Below, piece by piece: positions 8,548 to 17,124 of a stretch of 54,800 nucleotides of DNA (position 1 is its first letter; each line of letters begins with the position of its first letter). The notes under the pieces are model-generated. The model was given only the letters and a program-made list of their open reading frames with translations. It was not told the DNA's origin and made no database searches. A program made the position numbers and the translations under genes. The stretch comes from a virus, in IMG/VR virus record IMGVR_UViG_3300043410_001533, positions 1 to 54,800 of that record. One strand, given 5' to 3'.

Positions 8548-9087
8548 TCACTGAAAAGTAGGGACGGGCATAGGTTTATCAAGTTCACTGATGCCTTCAC
8601 CTTCAATCTGACCAAGACGCCTGCCATTACTGTCGCGCCCCATTGTCTGCTCAGCCTGAACACGGATTTTGTCCGCTTCATCCTGAGGAGCGTGATGGTG
8701 CAACTCTGCCATGATGTCCTGATAAACTTCCTCAGGCAACTTGTAGAGTAACATTTCATTGCAAGCGACGAATCCAGTGTGCTCACCGGCTTTAACTTTG
8801 TAGTTCTCAAAGCCCGGAACCTCTTCAATCCTTACTGGTTCGTAACCCATGCGAATTCGCTTGTGGATAGGGTCGTACCCATTGGTCGTTGAAAGCCAAC
8901 ATACGTGAAATCCCGGAATATCCGGAGGTTTTGGAAGGGACTCTTGAATCCATTCCGAACTGAACATCCTACGACGTTCTTGCGCGCTCGCCAGTTTTCC
9001 AGTCGCTGGACCGCGTTCACTATCCTGCTGTGCGCGGGACTCACGGCCACCACCTGAAAGGTCTTTTTTCAATCGATCGTCTCTCAT
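8548..9087 (-). CDS. Conserved phage protein upstream of capsid
   Basis: A 179-residue protein with a charged, probably disordered N-terminus (1-45), a compact core with PGFHVCWLSTTNGYDPIHKR, MGYEPVRIEEVPGFENYKVK and HTGFVACNEMLLYKLPEEVY, and an acidic-basic C-terminal helix. Proteins of this design recur between scaffold and coat genes in short-tailed phages. Function is unknown; assembly factor or minor head protein are options. The start has AAGGGGTAAGATT upstream. Confidence 0.65.
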   Translation of the reverse strand: MRDDRLKKDLSGGGRESRAQQDSERGPATGKLASAQERRRMFSSEWIQESLPKPPDIPGFHVCWLSTTNGYDPIHKRIRMGYEPVRIEEVPGFENYKVKAGEHTGFVACNEMLLYKLPEEVYQDIMAELHHHAPQDEADKIRVQAEQTMGRDSNGRRLGQIEGEGISELDKPMPVPTFQ

Positions 9088-9091
9088 AATC

Positions 9092-10087
9092 TTACCCCTT
9101 ATTTGTATTCATGCGGTCATATTCCGCGTATTTACGAATCATCTTGTTACGCTCGGTGATGTTATCCCATCTACCGGCTTCCTTGATGGCGCGGACTCGC
9201 TCAGGTGACAACCGGAACTCGTTACCACGAGCTGTCGATTGTGATTCACGTCCTGAACTTGTTACCACGGTACGGGGTCTCCGATTTGACGACGGATTGT
9301 CGTTGCCGCTATTATAACGGTGCGGCAAATATTTTGTCAATCTATTGTCTAATTCTTCCCAGTAGTCGGCACTCTTGGGATCCCAGCCTTCGGCCACGAG
9401 AGCCTCATCCACCTTGGTGGCGACTTGGGAGTCCATATCCTTGCCGTTCGGGTCGTACCAGTCATTTCGAGCCATCCAGTCCGAGGCGTGACGCTTCAGA
9501 AGAGGGTCCGGAGCTTGAGGTACGGAATTACGTGTGGGTTCGGAGGCTACGGCGCGTTTCTTCAACGCTTCGAGTGCCTCCACTTGGCGACGGGCTTCAT
9601 ACCACGCCTCTTGCGCCTCGACGACGGAAGCTCCATCGGCCATCTCAGTAGCCTCTTTCACCTTCATCTTCGCGTACTGCAGACGCAAATTACCATCTTC
9701 GATCGCCTTGTCCAGTCGAGCGAGGTCCGAACCGGCTGTGCGCTTTTCCAAGACGCTTAGTCGCTCCGCCATCTGCTCATTTTGACGCTTTAGCGAATTA
9801 ATCAGGTGGTTCGACTCAGTCGCCTTCGCCTTCTGAAGCTTCTTCTTGAGCTGTCGCTCTTCGCGACGGGCCAGTCGAATCGCTTCACGCTCAGGGTCGG
9901 CGTGAGGTATATTATCGGCGGGATTATCATCATCGTCGCCGTCATCCGCGTCAACGCGACCACCGGTCTGGAGACCTTCGCCGTCATTGTCGGGGGTGTT
10001 TGGGGCCTCGCCGTCGGGCAGAGACACCACTGCGGACCCATCGGGTTCTTCCGCAAGTTGCAAGTCGAGTTTATCGTTAGAGGTCAT
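9092..10087 (-). CDS. Putative scaffolding protein
   Basis: A 331-residue, highly charged protein. The N-terminal 75 residues are acidic (run of Asp/Asn/Gly); about 85-190 is predicted coiled coil (heptads through LKRQNEQMAERLSVLEKR); the C-terminus is basic (RAIKEAGRWDNITERNKM). Acidic start, central coiled coil and basic coat-binding C-terminus are hallmarks of capsid scaffolds, and the gene sits between portal and coat. Residues 13-25 (AEEPDGSAVVSLP) closely match the portal N-terminus (EEQPDGSAIVRM). The start forms an ATGA overlap with the co-chaperonin gene. Confidence 0.75.
   Translation of the reverse strand: MTSNDKLDLQLAEEPDGSAVVSLPDGEAPNTPDNDGEGLQTGGRVDADDGDDDDNPADNIPHADPEREAIRLARREERQLKKKLQKAKATESNHLINSLKRQNEQMAERLSVLEKRTAGSDLARLDKAIEDGNLRLQYAKMKVKEATEMADGASVVEAQEAWYEARRQVEALEALKKRAVASEPTRNSVPQAPDPLLKRHASDWMARNDWYDPNGKDMDSQVATKVDEALVAEGWDPKSADYWEELDNRLTKYLPHRYNSGNDNPSSNRRPRTVVTSSGRESQSTARGNEFRLSPERVRAIKEAGRWDNITERNKMIRKYAEYDRMNTNKG
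9311..9340 (-). promoter_or_regulatory. Possible sigma70 promoter inside scaffold gene
   Basis: Minus strand: TTGACA (9340-9335), 18-bp spacer, TATAAT (9316-9311), all inside the scaffold coding region and about 220 bp upstream of the gene at 9087. It would give extra transcription of the coat genes. It lacks the conserved CACCTGTG spacer of the early promoters. Confidence 0.5.
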
Positions 10088-10518
10088 AGGAACGCTTTCA
10101 CTTTCAAGGGATCACCTGTAACTTTCGCAATTACTTCGTGATCGTTAAACACACTGAAAAGTGCGGTCTCGCCGAGCGTTGGGTCACCGTAAGGTACTTC
10201 CCAGCGATCGCCGCCCCACTTTGGCATGCGAACATAGTCGCCGACATCGATCCAGTTGCCCTCGGGCCACGGTTCGAGTGTATCGCGTTTCTTGAAAGCC
10301 AGTGGACCTACCGCGATGACTTTCGCCACTTGGTTATTCCACTTTTCCGTTTCCTTCGTTTCTTCAACGAGTACGATTCCTGACGATGTCACGGTCTTCT
10401 TGGCGGCTCTCCACTGCACAAGAATACGCCCACCTACAGGCAAAGCACCGGGGTCTACTGCTGGAAATGCTTCCTGCAACGCGGCTTCATCCGAAGCCAC
10501 CGGTTGAGTATCACTCAT
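10084..10518 (-). CDS. GroES-like co-chaperonin
   Basis: A 144-residue protein. From residue 26 it follows the Cpn10 pattern: ALPVGGRILVQW, a mobile-loop-like segment KTVTSSGIVLVEE (41-53; compare GGIVL in GroES), AKVIAVGPLAF (65-75), and GDYVRMPKWGGDRW (93-106). In phages such as T4 (gp31) a GroES analogue works with host GroEL to fold the coat protein, and this gene lies in the capsid operon. The N-terminal 25 residues are extra. I prefer the ATG at 10518 (AGAGG about ten bases upstream) to one three codons earlier. Confidence 0.8.
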   Translation of the reverse strand: MSDTQPVASDEAALQEAFPAVDPGALPVGGRILVQWRAAKKTVTSSGIVLVEETKETEKWNNQVAKVIAVGPLAFKKRDTLEPWPEGNWIDVGDYVRMPKWGGDRWEVPYGDPTLGETALFSVFNDHEVIAKVTGDPLKVKAFL

Positions 10519-10696
10519 CTTTCTCATCCTCTTTTAAAAGGTCGTTTAATATTACCAGAGCTTCTTCAAGCCCTTGGTGCTGGCCAACTAAGCGTTGGTA
10601 GGCCTCAAAGGTGACGGCATTGCCGTTCACCAATGACTGCGCGATCGCCGATTTGCGGACCTCGATAGCACCGACGAGGTCACTGACGTATCGCAT
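10511..10696 (-). CDS. Small helical protein, unknown
   Basis: A 61-residue protein, probably two helices, ending in an acidic tail (KEDEKDE). It overlaps the co-chaperonin start by 8 bases and its own start overlaps the upstream stop (TAATG), so it is translationally coupled. The helical register (GQHQGLEEALVILNDLLKE) suggests a small oligomer. No family recognised. Confidence 0.6.
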   Translation of the reverse strand: MRYVSDLVGAIEVRKSAIAQSLVNGNAVTFEAYQRLVGQHQGLEEALVILNDLLKEDEKDE

Positions 10697-10863
10697 TATT
10701 TCTTCTTAGCTTGCGCTAATGCACCGCCGCCACGCTTTGGTGCGCTTGGTGTCTTCGCGGGTTCTTTCGCACCCAACGATGTACCATCGAGCTTCGCGCC
10801 CATGGCCATTCGCTTGTGGTAAGGTACGTCTTGGCCCATTTGGGCTGAATCATTGGTAGCCAT
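10696..10863 (-). CDS. Small basic protein between portal and chaperonin genes
   Basis: A 55-residue frame: starts MATNDSAQMGQDVPYHKRMA, ends with a Gly- and Lys-rich tail (KRGGGALAQAKKK). It fills the gap between the portal stop and the next start with a TAATG overlap, and the codon use matches its neighbours. Its KRGG tail resembles the Gly-Gly tags of other virion proteins here. Possibly a minor head protein; unproven. Confidence 0.6.
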   Translation of the reverse strand: MATNDSAQMGQDVPYHKRMAMGAKLDGTSLGAKEPAKTPSAPKRGGGALAQAKKK

Positions 10864-10864
10864 G

Positions 10865-13363
10865 TTACACTCCTAAAGTTCGTTGTGCGCTCTCTTGCGC
10901 GGCCAATGCAGTCTGCTCCTGCTCGTGCTTCAGAATCGCCGCGTCGTGCGTCAATTCTGCAGTCTTGATCCGTTCTTCGGTCAAGTTGTCGGATGCGTTC
11001 AGCGCGATCTTGATCTGCTGTTCGCGATTCTTGTTCAACGCGTCGTTTTTGATGCGCTCTTGCTCCAGTTCGAGTTCGATCTTGTCGCGCTCTGCACGTC
11101 GCTTGGTCTCCGCCATCGAAGTCTGGAGAATCACTTGGTCCGAGCCATCCATCTGTGGCTGGGGCTTGAGCTTCTGCACAGTCTGCAAGATCTGTTGCAT
11201 CGCGGGCATGACCTTTGCAAACGCCTCTTGCGCGTCCATTTGGGTGTGCTGAGACGCCAGCGCGTACAACTTGTCGATCTCGCCAGTGATTCCCGCGATA
11301 TCGTAGTCCTTCACAGGGCGGCCGAGCGATTCCTCGACGTAGCCGTTCATATGGCCGAGATACCAGAGCATCAAGTGTTGCTTGAAATGCTCGAGGAAAG
11401 CGGGCAGGAACGCTGGCGCGATAATCGGATTGGACCCCAGCAGTGGGTTCAGGGCGAAATCGAGGTGGCTCTGGATGTGTGCCAGTTGGTTCTGGTGTGG
11501 GTACGCAAACGCCGCACGCCCGATCGACATCGCCGCATTCTCTTCGGCGGCATTAATCTCCATCGGCTCGGCCGTCGCGGGCATCAATTCCTGCACGTTC
11601 GGTATCTTCATCTGCTTCAGCGCACGCTGGACGACTGCTCGACGATCGAAAAGATCGGGGTACTTGTCCATGTAGGCCATCACAGCCTGTGTCTGGGCCA
11701 TCCGCTGAGTCTCGGAGAAGATGTGCGGATCGCTCACCGGTATCACGTCGGTGTTTCGATTGAAGTCTTCGCGCCTGATGTCCAGCTCTTGGACCACGCC
11801 GCCCATTCGCATCTCTTCCAAGTACCAGCGATTGATACGCTGAAGTACCTTCAGAACACGCGATTGTGAGTCGTGCAGTCGTGCGTGAATCGCCGAGAAT
11901 ACTTTCGAACCCTGCTCGATCATCGCTTGAGTGGTGCCGACTGGTGTATTGGCATTCAACTCCGCGATTTTCTCCTCAGAGGTGGTCACCACGCCCTTCG
12001 CGGCGTCCGTCAGGAAGCCCACGAGCTTGAAGAGCACCTCGCTCGGTGGGTTGAAAGGCATCGGCATGGCGATTTTGCGGATATCGTCCACACCGGGAGC
12101 ACCTTCGATCTCGGTCACTTGCGTCACTTCGACGTTCTGTGACTGTCCAGAGATCTTTGCGCCCTTGATCTTGAGCATCGTGGCGGCGTTGTTAATGTGC
12201 GCTGTGTCCAATAGAGCACGCAAACCACCGGTAATAGCGGCAGAAAGACCACCAATGAGATGAGGCAGTCCAATAGCGTACGCACCACGCCATGGGATGA
12301 ACTTGAATTCGATGATGTGATCGAGCTTCGCCATGGCTTCATCGCCCTGCTCCCAGTTCCGGTACATGCCGACGACTTCCGTGTTATTCTCGTCGATCAT
12401 CAAAATGTAGGGAGCCAATTCGCCTTTGGAGTGGGAATCGTCTTCTTCGGCAATAAACGCGTAGATGTGGTACACGCGACGCAAGCCGTCGGTGTCGTCA
12501 CTCCACTGCTTACCTTCGATCTTGTTATTCGCCTTCTCAGGTGACGTTGGCTCCGGCTCCATGCTGGCGCGAGTGAATGACACGTCGCGGTAGAGACCCG
12601 ATGCCATGCGCGACTCGAATTCCTGCTGGGTGATGTCTTGCACCTCAGTCACACGCTGTGCAGTGTAGAAATTCGCGGCGGAGAAAGGCAGTAGAATGTT
12701 GTCGATCGCCACGAATTCCGCGCAGGGTCGCTTTTTGCGATCGTCGTACCAGAGCTTCAGGAACTGCGAGCCGCCGAGTGGCAACTGGGTGAGCATTTGC
12801 TCTTGCTCGTCGCGGAATTCCTCGATCTGCTCAGTGAGTTGCCAGTTCATGAAGTCGCGTTTGCGCTCGGCCCGTTTCGTTTCCTCTTCGCTCACGTCGC
12901 CGAGGATGTTCGTACGCACTGGGCCATCCGGTGGGAACAGCTCCTTGATAGCACGCGACTCGAAATCAATACAGGCCTCAGCCATGACGGGGTGCACAAC
13001 TTTGCTGGCACCTTGGAACTGCGCACCACCGGGAGCATCGTGTCCCAAGCCCGTACGCTTGAGTCCCTCTTCGTACTGCTTATCGCGCTCTTTGCGTGCC
13101 TCTTTGTCCTTCTCGATCAGATCGAGGTAGTGCATCGCGAGTTTATCAAGCTTCCAAGGGTCCAGCTCGTCGGCCAGATTCGCGTAGAAGTCTTGGTCCT
13201 CGCTCGGCCCTTTGAATTCGTCCATGCGAACGATTGCGGACCCGTCCGGTTGCTCTTCCACTTCCGCGTAGGGGTCCTCCATGTCAAGGTCGAACACCAT
13301 GCCCTGCGTGTCCTCTGGACCTGCGGGTGCTTCCATCTGCGGTTGTGGGAATTCTGTTGCCAT
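10865..13363 (-). CDS. Portal protein (P22-like family)
   Basis: An 832-residue protein forming the DNA-entry vertex of the head (role known for the family). Family-typical stretches include GASKVVHPVMAEACIDFESR (about 118-137), LPLGGSQFLKLWYDD (about 193-207), a conserved centre with IEFKFIPWRGAYAIGLPHL, the stem/wing region ALLDTAHINNAATML, NTPVGTTQAMIEQGSKVF and a long C-terminal coiled coil (about 740-820) like the barrel of P22 gp1. The length is near that of P22 gp1 (725 residues), with an extra acidic N-terminus carrying EEQPDGSAIVRM, shared with the scaffold. Encoded downstream of terminase. Confidence 0.9.
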   Translation of the reverse strand: MATEFPQPQMEAPAGPEDTQGMVFDLDMEDPYAEVEEQPDGSAIVRMDEFKGPSEDQDFYANLADELDPWKLDKLAMHYLDLIEKDKEARKERDKQYEEGLKRTGLGHDAPGGAQFQGASKVVHPVMAEACIDFESRAIKELFPPDGPVRTNILGDVSEEETKRAERKRDFMNWQLTEQIEEFRDEQEQMLTQLPLGGSQFLKLWYDDRKKRPCAEFVAIDNILLPFSAANFYTAQRVTEVQDITQQEFESRMASGLYRDVSFTRASMEPEPTSPEKANNKIEGKQWSDDTDGLRRVYHIYAFIAEEDDSHSKGELAPYILMIDENNTEVVGMYRNWEQGDEAMAKLDHIIEFKFIPWRGAYAIGLPHLIGGLSAAITGGLRALLDTAHINNAATMLKIKGAKISGQSQNVEVTQVTEIEGAPGVDDIRKIAMPMPFNPPSEVLFKLVGFLTDAAKGVVTTSEEKIAELNANTPVGTTQAMIEQGSKVFSAIHARLHDSQSRVLKVLQRINRWYLEEMRMGGVVQELDIRREDFNRNTDVIPVSDPHIFSETQRMAQTQAVMAYMDKYPDLFDRRAVVQRALKQMKIPNVQELMPATAEPMEINAAEENAAMSIGRAAFAYPHQNQLAHIQSHLDFALNPLLGSNPIIAPAFLPAFLEHFKQHLMLWYLGHMNGYVEESLGRPVKDYDIAGITGEIDKLYALASQHTQMDAQEAFAKVMPAMQQILQTVQKLKPQPQMDGSDQVILQTSMAETKRRAERDKIELELEQERIKNDALNKNREQQIKIALNASDNLTEERIKTAELTHDAAILKHEQEQTALAAQESAQRTLGV

Positions 13364-13397
13364 AGTCTCAGCCTTTAATATGCGATTTTAACACGGC

Positions 13398-14600
13398 TTA
13401 ATTTTCGTGACCATACTGCTTAATGTCGCGTGCCGTTTCCTTCAGGGCGTTGTAGTCCTCGGGACTCAGGCGACGAAGGTCGCGCATTTCGGGGCGAATG
13501 CTAAACGGTCCATTCTGAAACGCGGGGCGCACCATCTCGCCAAATATCGACATCAGCGGCGTGTCTTGCCCGACGTGCGGCAAATTCTCGGCCGGTGCTT
13601 TAATTCGATCGCCCACCATGGCTGGCCAACCCTGTGGTGCTTTAGGGATGAGCTTTTCCACCATCACGCCAGCTTCGTCGGGTGACATGCCGGTGCGCAT
13701 CAATGCGGCCATGAGGCCCGGAATCGCTGACGCTTCGTACGCTTGAGGGGCTACAGACTCTGCGACTTTGGCCACGTCGCCAATGCCGCCCAAATCGGGC
13801 AATGCGCCACGCATCACCTGACCCGCCGCCGATTGCAGGACCTCGCGCCGCGTCATGGGCGTTTCGCTCACCGATTTCAGCGTGGACTTCGCCGCGCCTT
13901 TGCCGGGGTCGATGGTCACGGATTTCTCGGTGACGGCTGGCGCACCTCGCATCTCGGACTGCATTTTCTCCAGTGCCTTGGTATCCATCTTGGCGAGTGG
14001 GAAATCCGCCGCCTTGCCGAGGCCGAGAAATCCACGACGTGCGGGCGATTCGAGCTTCACACCCTTTTGGAGCATCTCCGCCGCCATCTGGTCCAGCGTC
14101 TTGGCCGCACTGCCGCCCTTCGCATAGGGCTGGGCATCGGGGATGAAGCGTCCACCGTCCGCCATGTCGGGCACGCTGAAATCGATCGCGCCGCCGTTGG
14201 CGAATTTCTTTGTCTTCTTCGGTGCGGCACTCATGAACTGGTCGGCACGAACCGGTGCCTCCTCGAAATCGCGGCGGCGTGTGGCAGTCGTCGCACTGTA
14301 CGGATTGCGTGCTTCCTTGAGCATTTCGGCGATCAACAGTTCGCGAATGCGAGGATCGGGGTACTGCATTTCGAAATCCATCTTCGCACGGCGATTGGAC
14401 TCCTCAGGGTCGATAGTTGGCGGTGCTGGCGCGTAGGCCGGACCACGACGCTTGGCCAGCTCCTCCATTTCGCCCGGCATGAGTTCACCGGAGCGAAACA
14501 GCATCGAGAGCGGCACAGTGTTGCGCATACCAGCGAATAGCGTTGCCGCGTCCATCGGGTCGAGACTCTGGGCGAGTTCGTCAAGGAAGTTACTGGGCAT
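13398..14600 (-). CDS. Unknown protein between terminase and portal, with GG tags
   Basis: A 400-residue protein with mixed helical and disordered parts. The centre (about 125-165) holds three aromatic/charged Gly-Gly tags (KKFANGGAIDF, MADGGRFIP, YAKGGSAAK). A later stretch TPMTRREVLQSAAGQVMRGA looks like a twin-arginine-type string but is internal, so it is not a signal. No enzyme motif. It overlaps the terminase stop by 11 bases. Its place between terminase and portal suggests a head or packaging-linked role. Confidence 0.65.
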   Translation of the reverse strand: MPSNFLDELAQSLDPMDAATLFAGMRNTVPLSMLFRSGELMPGEMEELAKRRGPAYAPAPPTIDPEESNRRAKMDFEMQYPDPRIRELLIAEMLKEARNPYSATTATRRRDFEEAPVRADQFMSAAPKKTKKFANGGAIDFSVPDMADGGRFIPDAQPYAKGGSAAKTLDQMAAEMLQKGVKLESPARRGFLGLGKAADFPLAKMDTKALEKMQSEMRGAPAVTEKSVTIDPGKGAAKSTLKSVSETPMTRREVLQSAAGQVMRGALPDLGGIGDVAKVAESVAPQAYEASAIPGLMAALMRTGMSPDEAGVMVEKLIPKAPQGWPAMVGDRIKAPAENLPHVGQDTPLMSIFGEMVRPAFQNGPFSIRPEMRDLRRLSPEDYNALKETARDIKQYGHEN

Positions 14601-16026
14601 AAGGATTTCCTCGGTTGGGTCGATATTCGTCGTCCACGTAATCCGTGTCGGGTGCGACGGGATCGATTTGCAGGAACGACATATCGCGCAGTAGGCGCAA
14701 AGCTTGGGACAGCGTGTCGGTCAGGTCGTCGCGGTCCGATTCGGGGAATGAGCACACTTGGCTGACCAGTGGTTCTGCCCAGTCGCGTGGCTGGCCCCGG
14801 TGGACGAGCGACTCGGGAATGTAAACGCGGCCGTGTGCGATGATATTGGCCACAAGGTGCAAACGCTGGACTTTGTCGGCGCGGCCCGGATTGTAGGCGC
14901 GGCAAGGCACACCAGCACGTTGCAAGTCCTGCAAAATGCTAATGCCCGAGGCTTTGTCCTCCACGAGCACGAGGTCCACCTTTTTGCCGGGGTCGCCGTA
15001 GATGGAGCCGTACTCGTCGATGATCTTGGGTCGCAGGTCTGGGTACGCGAGGAAGTCCTCCCAGCAGTCGATGAGCATGGCACACAGCCCGCTGTCCTCG
15101 TTCGGCCGGAAGATGCCCCACACGGAGCACGCGGTCGGATCGTTTTGCGTCTTTTCAGTGTACGCGCAGTCGTAGGACTGGAGCACATAGATGAACTCGG
15201 GCAGTGGCTTGTTCGCGTCCCACAACTTGAACCATTCGCGCTTGACGATGCCGTAGTCCTCGGGATCGATGACCTCCGCGTACAGCTCCTGCCGCCCAAT
15301 GCGTGTGCCCTCGTACTGCGAGATGATCTCGTCGCGGAACGTCGGGGCGAGGTTATTGAAATTCTCGTGCGTCGTGCCCGTGGTGACGTAGACGCGCTCC
15401 TCGGAAATCAGGCGGCGCACGATGGGGATGGGCTTGGGCGTGGTGGTCACGCAAACGCGGGGCTTTTGCCCGAGTCGCAGGCCGAACATCAAGTTGGACC
15501 ACATGTCCTCCGCATTGCGGAATTTCGCCAGTTCGTCCACCCATGCCAAATCGTGCTGTGGGCCGCGCAGTGTCTCGGGGTCATTGTCCGAGTAGATCGT
15601 GGCGATCGCACCGTTGGGCCACTCCAGTCGCCGCTTGGATGGGACGAATACCGGTTTGCATTTGGGGTGCGAAATGGCCAAAATGCCGGACTCGCCTTCC
15701 ACCATAACGTCGCGTGCGTCGCCCGCGTCCTCGGCGATCAGCGCAATGCGGCCCGCCAGTCCGTTCTCCGCGTGGTAGCGCACGAATTCGGCACCACAGC
15801 GTGTTTTGCCCCAGCCACGCCCAGCGAGGATGAGCCAGATGGTCCAAGCTTCGTCGGGTGGGATGAGTTGATTGGGGCGTGCCCATGTGGGCCAATCGTA
15901 GAAGAGTTCGAGTGCCTCGCGATCGGACAACTCGTCCACGAACTCGTGCCAGTTGTCTGGATCGACGATCGTGGATTTTTTACTCCGCCTTTGCGCGCGA
16001 GTTAAGACGTTGTGCGAGACGATCAC
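14590..16026 (-). CDS. terL: Terminase large subunit
   Basis: The packaging motor: an ATPase plus nuclease that cuts concatemeric DNA and drives it through the portal. Motifs visible: Walker A LAGRGWGKT (residues about 67-75), Walker B AWVDE (about 161-165), coupling segment CVTTTPKP (about 192-199), nuclease acidic residues D286 in QSYDCAYTEK, E356/D357 in LVLVEDKASG, and D433/D434 in SDRDDLTD. The 478-residue length fits the family. I chose a GTG at 16026 because GAGGG precedes it by five bases; the frame extends further but overlaps TerS more. It overlaps TerS by 47 bp. Confidence 0.93.
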   Translation of the reverse strand: MIVSHNVLTRAQRRSKKSTIVDPDNWHEFVDELSDREALELFYDWPTWARPNQLIPPDEAWTIWLILAGRGWGKTRCGAEFVRYHAENGLAGRIALIAEDAGDARDVMVEGESGILAISHPKCKPVFVPSKRRLEWPNGAIATIYSDNDPETLRGPQHDLAWVDELAKFRNAEDMWSNLMFGLRLGQKPRVCVTTTPKPIPIVRRLISEERVYVTTGTTHENFNNLAPTFRDEIISQYEGTRIGRQELYAEVIDPEDYGIVKREWFKLWDANKPLPEFIYVLQSYDCAYTEKTQNDPTACSVWGIFRPNEDSGLCAMLIDCWEDFLAYPDLRPKIIDEYGSIYGDPGKKVDLVLVEDKASGISILQDLQRAGVPCRAYNPGRADKVQRLHLVANIIAHGRVYIPESLVHRGQPRDWAEPLVSQVCSFPESDRDDLTDTLSQALRLLRDMSFLQIDPVAPDTDYVDDEYRPNRGNPYAQ

Positions 16027-16639
16027 GGAGACCCTCAATGTTGATGTTGGAGTCGAGCTGGCCCGACACATTCATATTCACATCTTTCGAACGGAATTTC
16101 GCATCGTACCCCATGAGCGTGAACTGGAGCAGTGAATCACTGAACTTCTTCACAGTGTCGCCCGTCTTGACGCCCTGATGCACGATCGGCTCGTCGTGTC
16201 CAATCACTGAGCGGCGGTACGCTTCGGCACGCATCGTATCGACCATCTCCTCTTGGATGCTGTCCATGATGCTGTCGAACATTTTGTGGTCACCGCGCCA
16301 GCCGATCAGCGTCTGCCGATGGATGCCCGCCGTGGTGTAAGCGTGACGCAATGAGAATTTCGCATGGGGTGGACCATCACGGAATTCGGCGATGATGATC
16401 AGCATTTTGAATGCTTTGGTCTCTTCGAGTAACGCCAAATCACCAACCGCTTTGAGCGTGGGATCGTTGCACTCTTTCGTGTGTGCAAGATGACTGGCTG
16501 AATTGGGCGGGTGCCGCACGCGGTCACGCACGATTGCGTCCAGCAGTGTTTGCACAGAGATTCCCGCACGACGCTCGTACTCGGCGATCGTCTGGGGTCC
16601 GATGTCTTTCAGCAGTTTGAGATCGTCATTGAAGGCCAT
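15980..16639 (-). CDS. Putative terminase small subunit
   Basis: A 219-residue protein immediately upstream of terL. A DNA-binding-like helix-turn-helix could lie at about residues 100-122 (KFSLRHAYTTAGIHRQTLIG followed by WRGD), followed by a helical oligomerisation region and a short C-terminal tail (DSNINIEGLRDRLAQRLNS) that could contact TerL. I chose ATG 16639; the frame runs 63 codons further upstream into the repeat block, but without a ribosome binding site and with composition unlike its neighbours. Position and architecture support TerS; sequence alone does not prove it. Confidence 0.7.
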   Translation of the reverse strand: MAFNDDLKLLKDIGPQTIAEYERRAGISVQTLLDAIVRDRVRHPPNSASHLAHTKECNDPTLKAVGDLALLEETKAFKMLIIIAEFRDGPPHAKFSLRHAYTTAGIHRQTLIGWRGDHKMFDSIMDSIQEEMVDTMRAEAYRRSVIGHDEPIVHQGVKTGDTVKKFSDSLLQFTLMGYDAKFRSKDVNMNVSGQLDSNINIEGLRDRLAQRLNSRAKAE

Positions 16640-16821
16640 GGAGCGAATTAAACCACAAATGCCACGCGGCACACAATATGCGGCTTTGTCTACAGCTGAG
16701 TTATGAGACTGAAGCTGAGCATAACGCGGAGTTATAAAGCTTTCGTGCGCGTACACGAGGAGGGTAGAGAGAGGCCCTAAGTGGTGGTGGAAGAATATTC
16801 GACGTCTGGAGACTGCGGTTT

Positions 16822-16839
16822 GTTCCATAATGATGGAAC
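16822..16839. repeat. 18-bp palindrome GTTCCAT-N4-ATGGAAC
   Basis: Perfect inverted 7-mers around a 4-base centre. A further ATGGAAC follows at 16844-16850. Typical size and symmetry of a dimeric regulator or initiator site. Confidence 0.75.
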
Positions 16840-16865
16840 GGTGATGGAACGCACTATTGCCTCAC

Positions 16866-16887
16866 AAGCCCCGTCCGACGCGGGTTT
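16866..16887. repeat. Hairpin conserved between blocks A and B
   Basis: AAGCCC, 10-base loop, GGGTTT. Block B has AAGCCC, 10-base loop, GGGCTT at 38838-38859. The single stem change is C to T, which keeps a G.U pair in RNA, so the stem seems to be maintained. Confidence 0.55.
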
Positions 16888-17030
16888 CGAGACACACAGC
16901 CCGTGTACCATTGTTCCATCATATACCCATATATATTAAACCATGTCGTTGACAGGGCATTACCCCCGCGTGCGTGTGTAACAATGGTACACGAGGTCTT
17001 TTTTCGAATGGGAGAGGCGTTCCATCTGGC

Positions 17031-17048
17031 GTTCCATCTTTATGGAAC
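17031..17048. repeat. 18-bp palindrome GTTCCAT-N4-ATGGAAC
   Basis: Second perfect copy in block A; the single GTTCCAT at 17019-17025 adjoins it, giving a direct-repeat array. Confidence 0.75.
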
Positions 17049-17124
17049 GGTGGAACGTTGCTTTTTGTTCCACCAGCGTCGGGAGGTCCGACACGAGTAC
17101 AGCGCATTGCACGCCGTAGACGAA

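Larger units (their letters stand above)
16820..17075 (+). repeat. Dispersed repeat, copy A (inverted relative of copy B)
   Basis: Read on the plus strand, this copy shares in order with the reverse complement of 38660-38910: GTTCCATCATATACCC, GTCGTTGACAG, a GCATT...CCCCGCGTGCG block, an inverted GGTAC-rich segment, TCGAATGGGAGAGG, GTTCCAT, and ATGGAACGGTGGAAC. The order and spacing are conserved with substitutions and small indels. A second hairpin GGTGGAAC/GTTCCACC (17049-17056/17067-17074) lies at its end. Confidence 0.85.
16640..17124. other. Non-coding block A with repeat element and palindromes
   Basis: A 485-bp stretch with no convincing gene, just upstream of the packaging genes. It contains six GTTCCAT/ATGGAAC heptamers, two complete 18-bp palindromes, a GC hairpin and a core that is repeated in inverse orientation in block B (38572-39014). 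Short frames cross it but have no ribosome binding sites. Confidence 0.75.

Noticed and set aside
13398-14600. Twin-arginine signal in the 400-residue protein
   Set aside because: The TRREVL string is internal (past residue 240) and not followed by a signal-type hydrophobic segment and cleavage site.
14758-16005. A 415-residue plus-strand frame
   Set aside because: It mirrors the terminase gene, which carries all catalytic motifs on the minus strand.
16919-16970. TTGACAG in repeat core as a promoter
   Set aside because: No -10 box occurs at 16-18 bp in either copy; the nearest candidates are 23-24 bp away.
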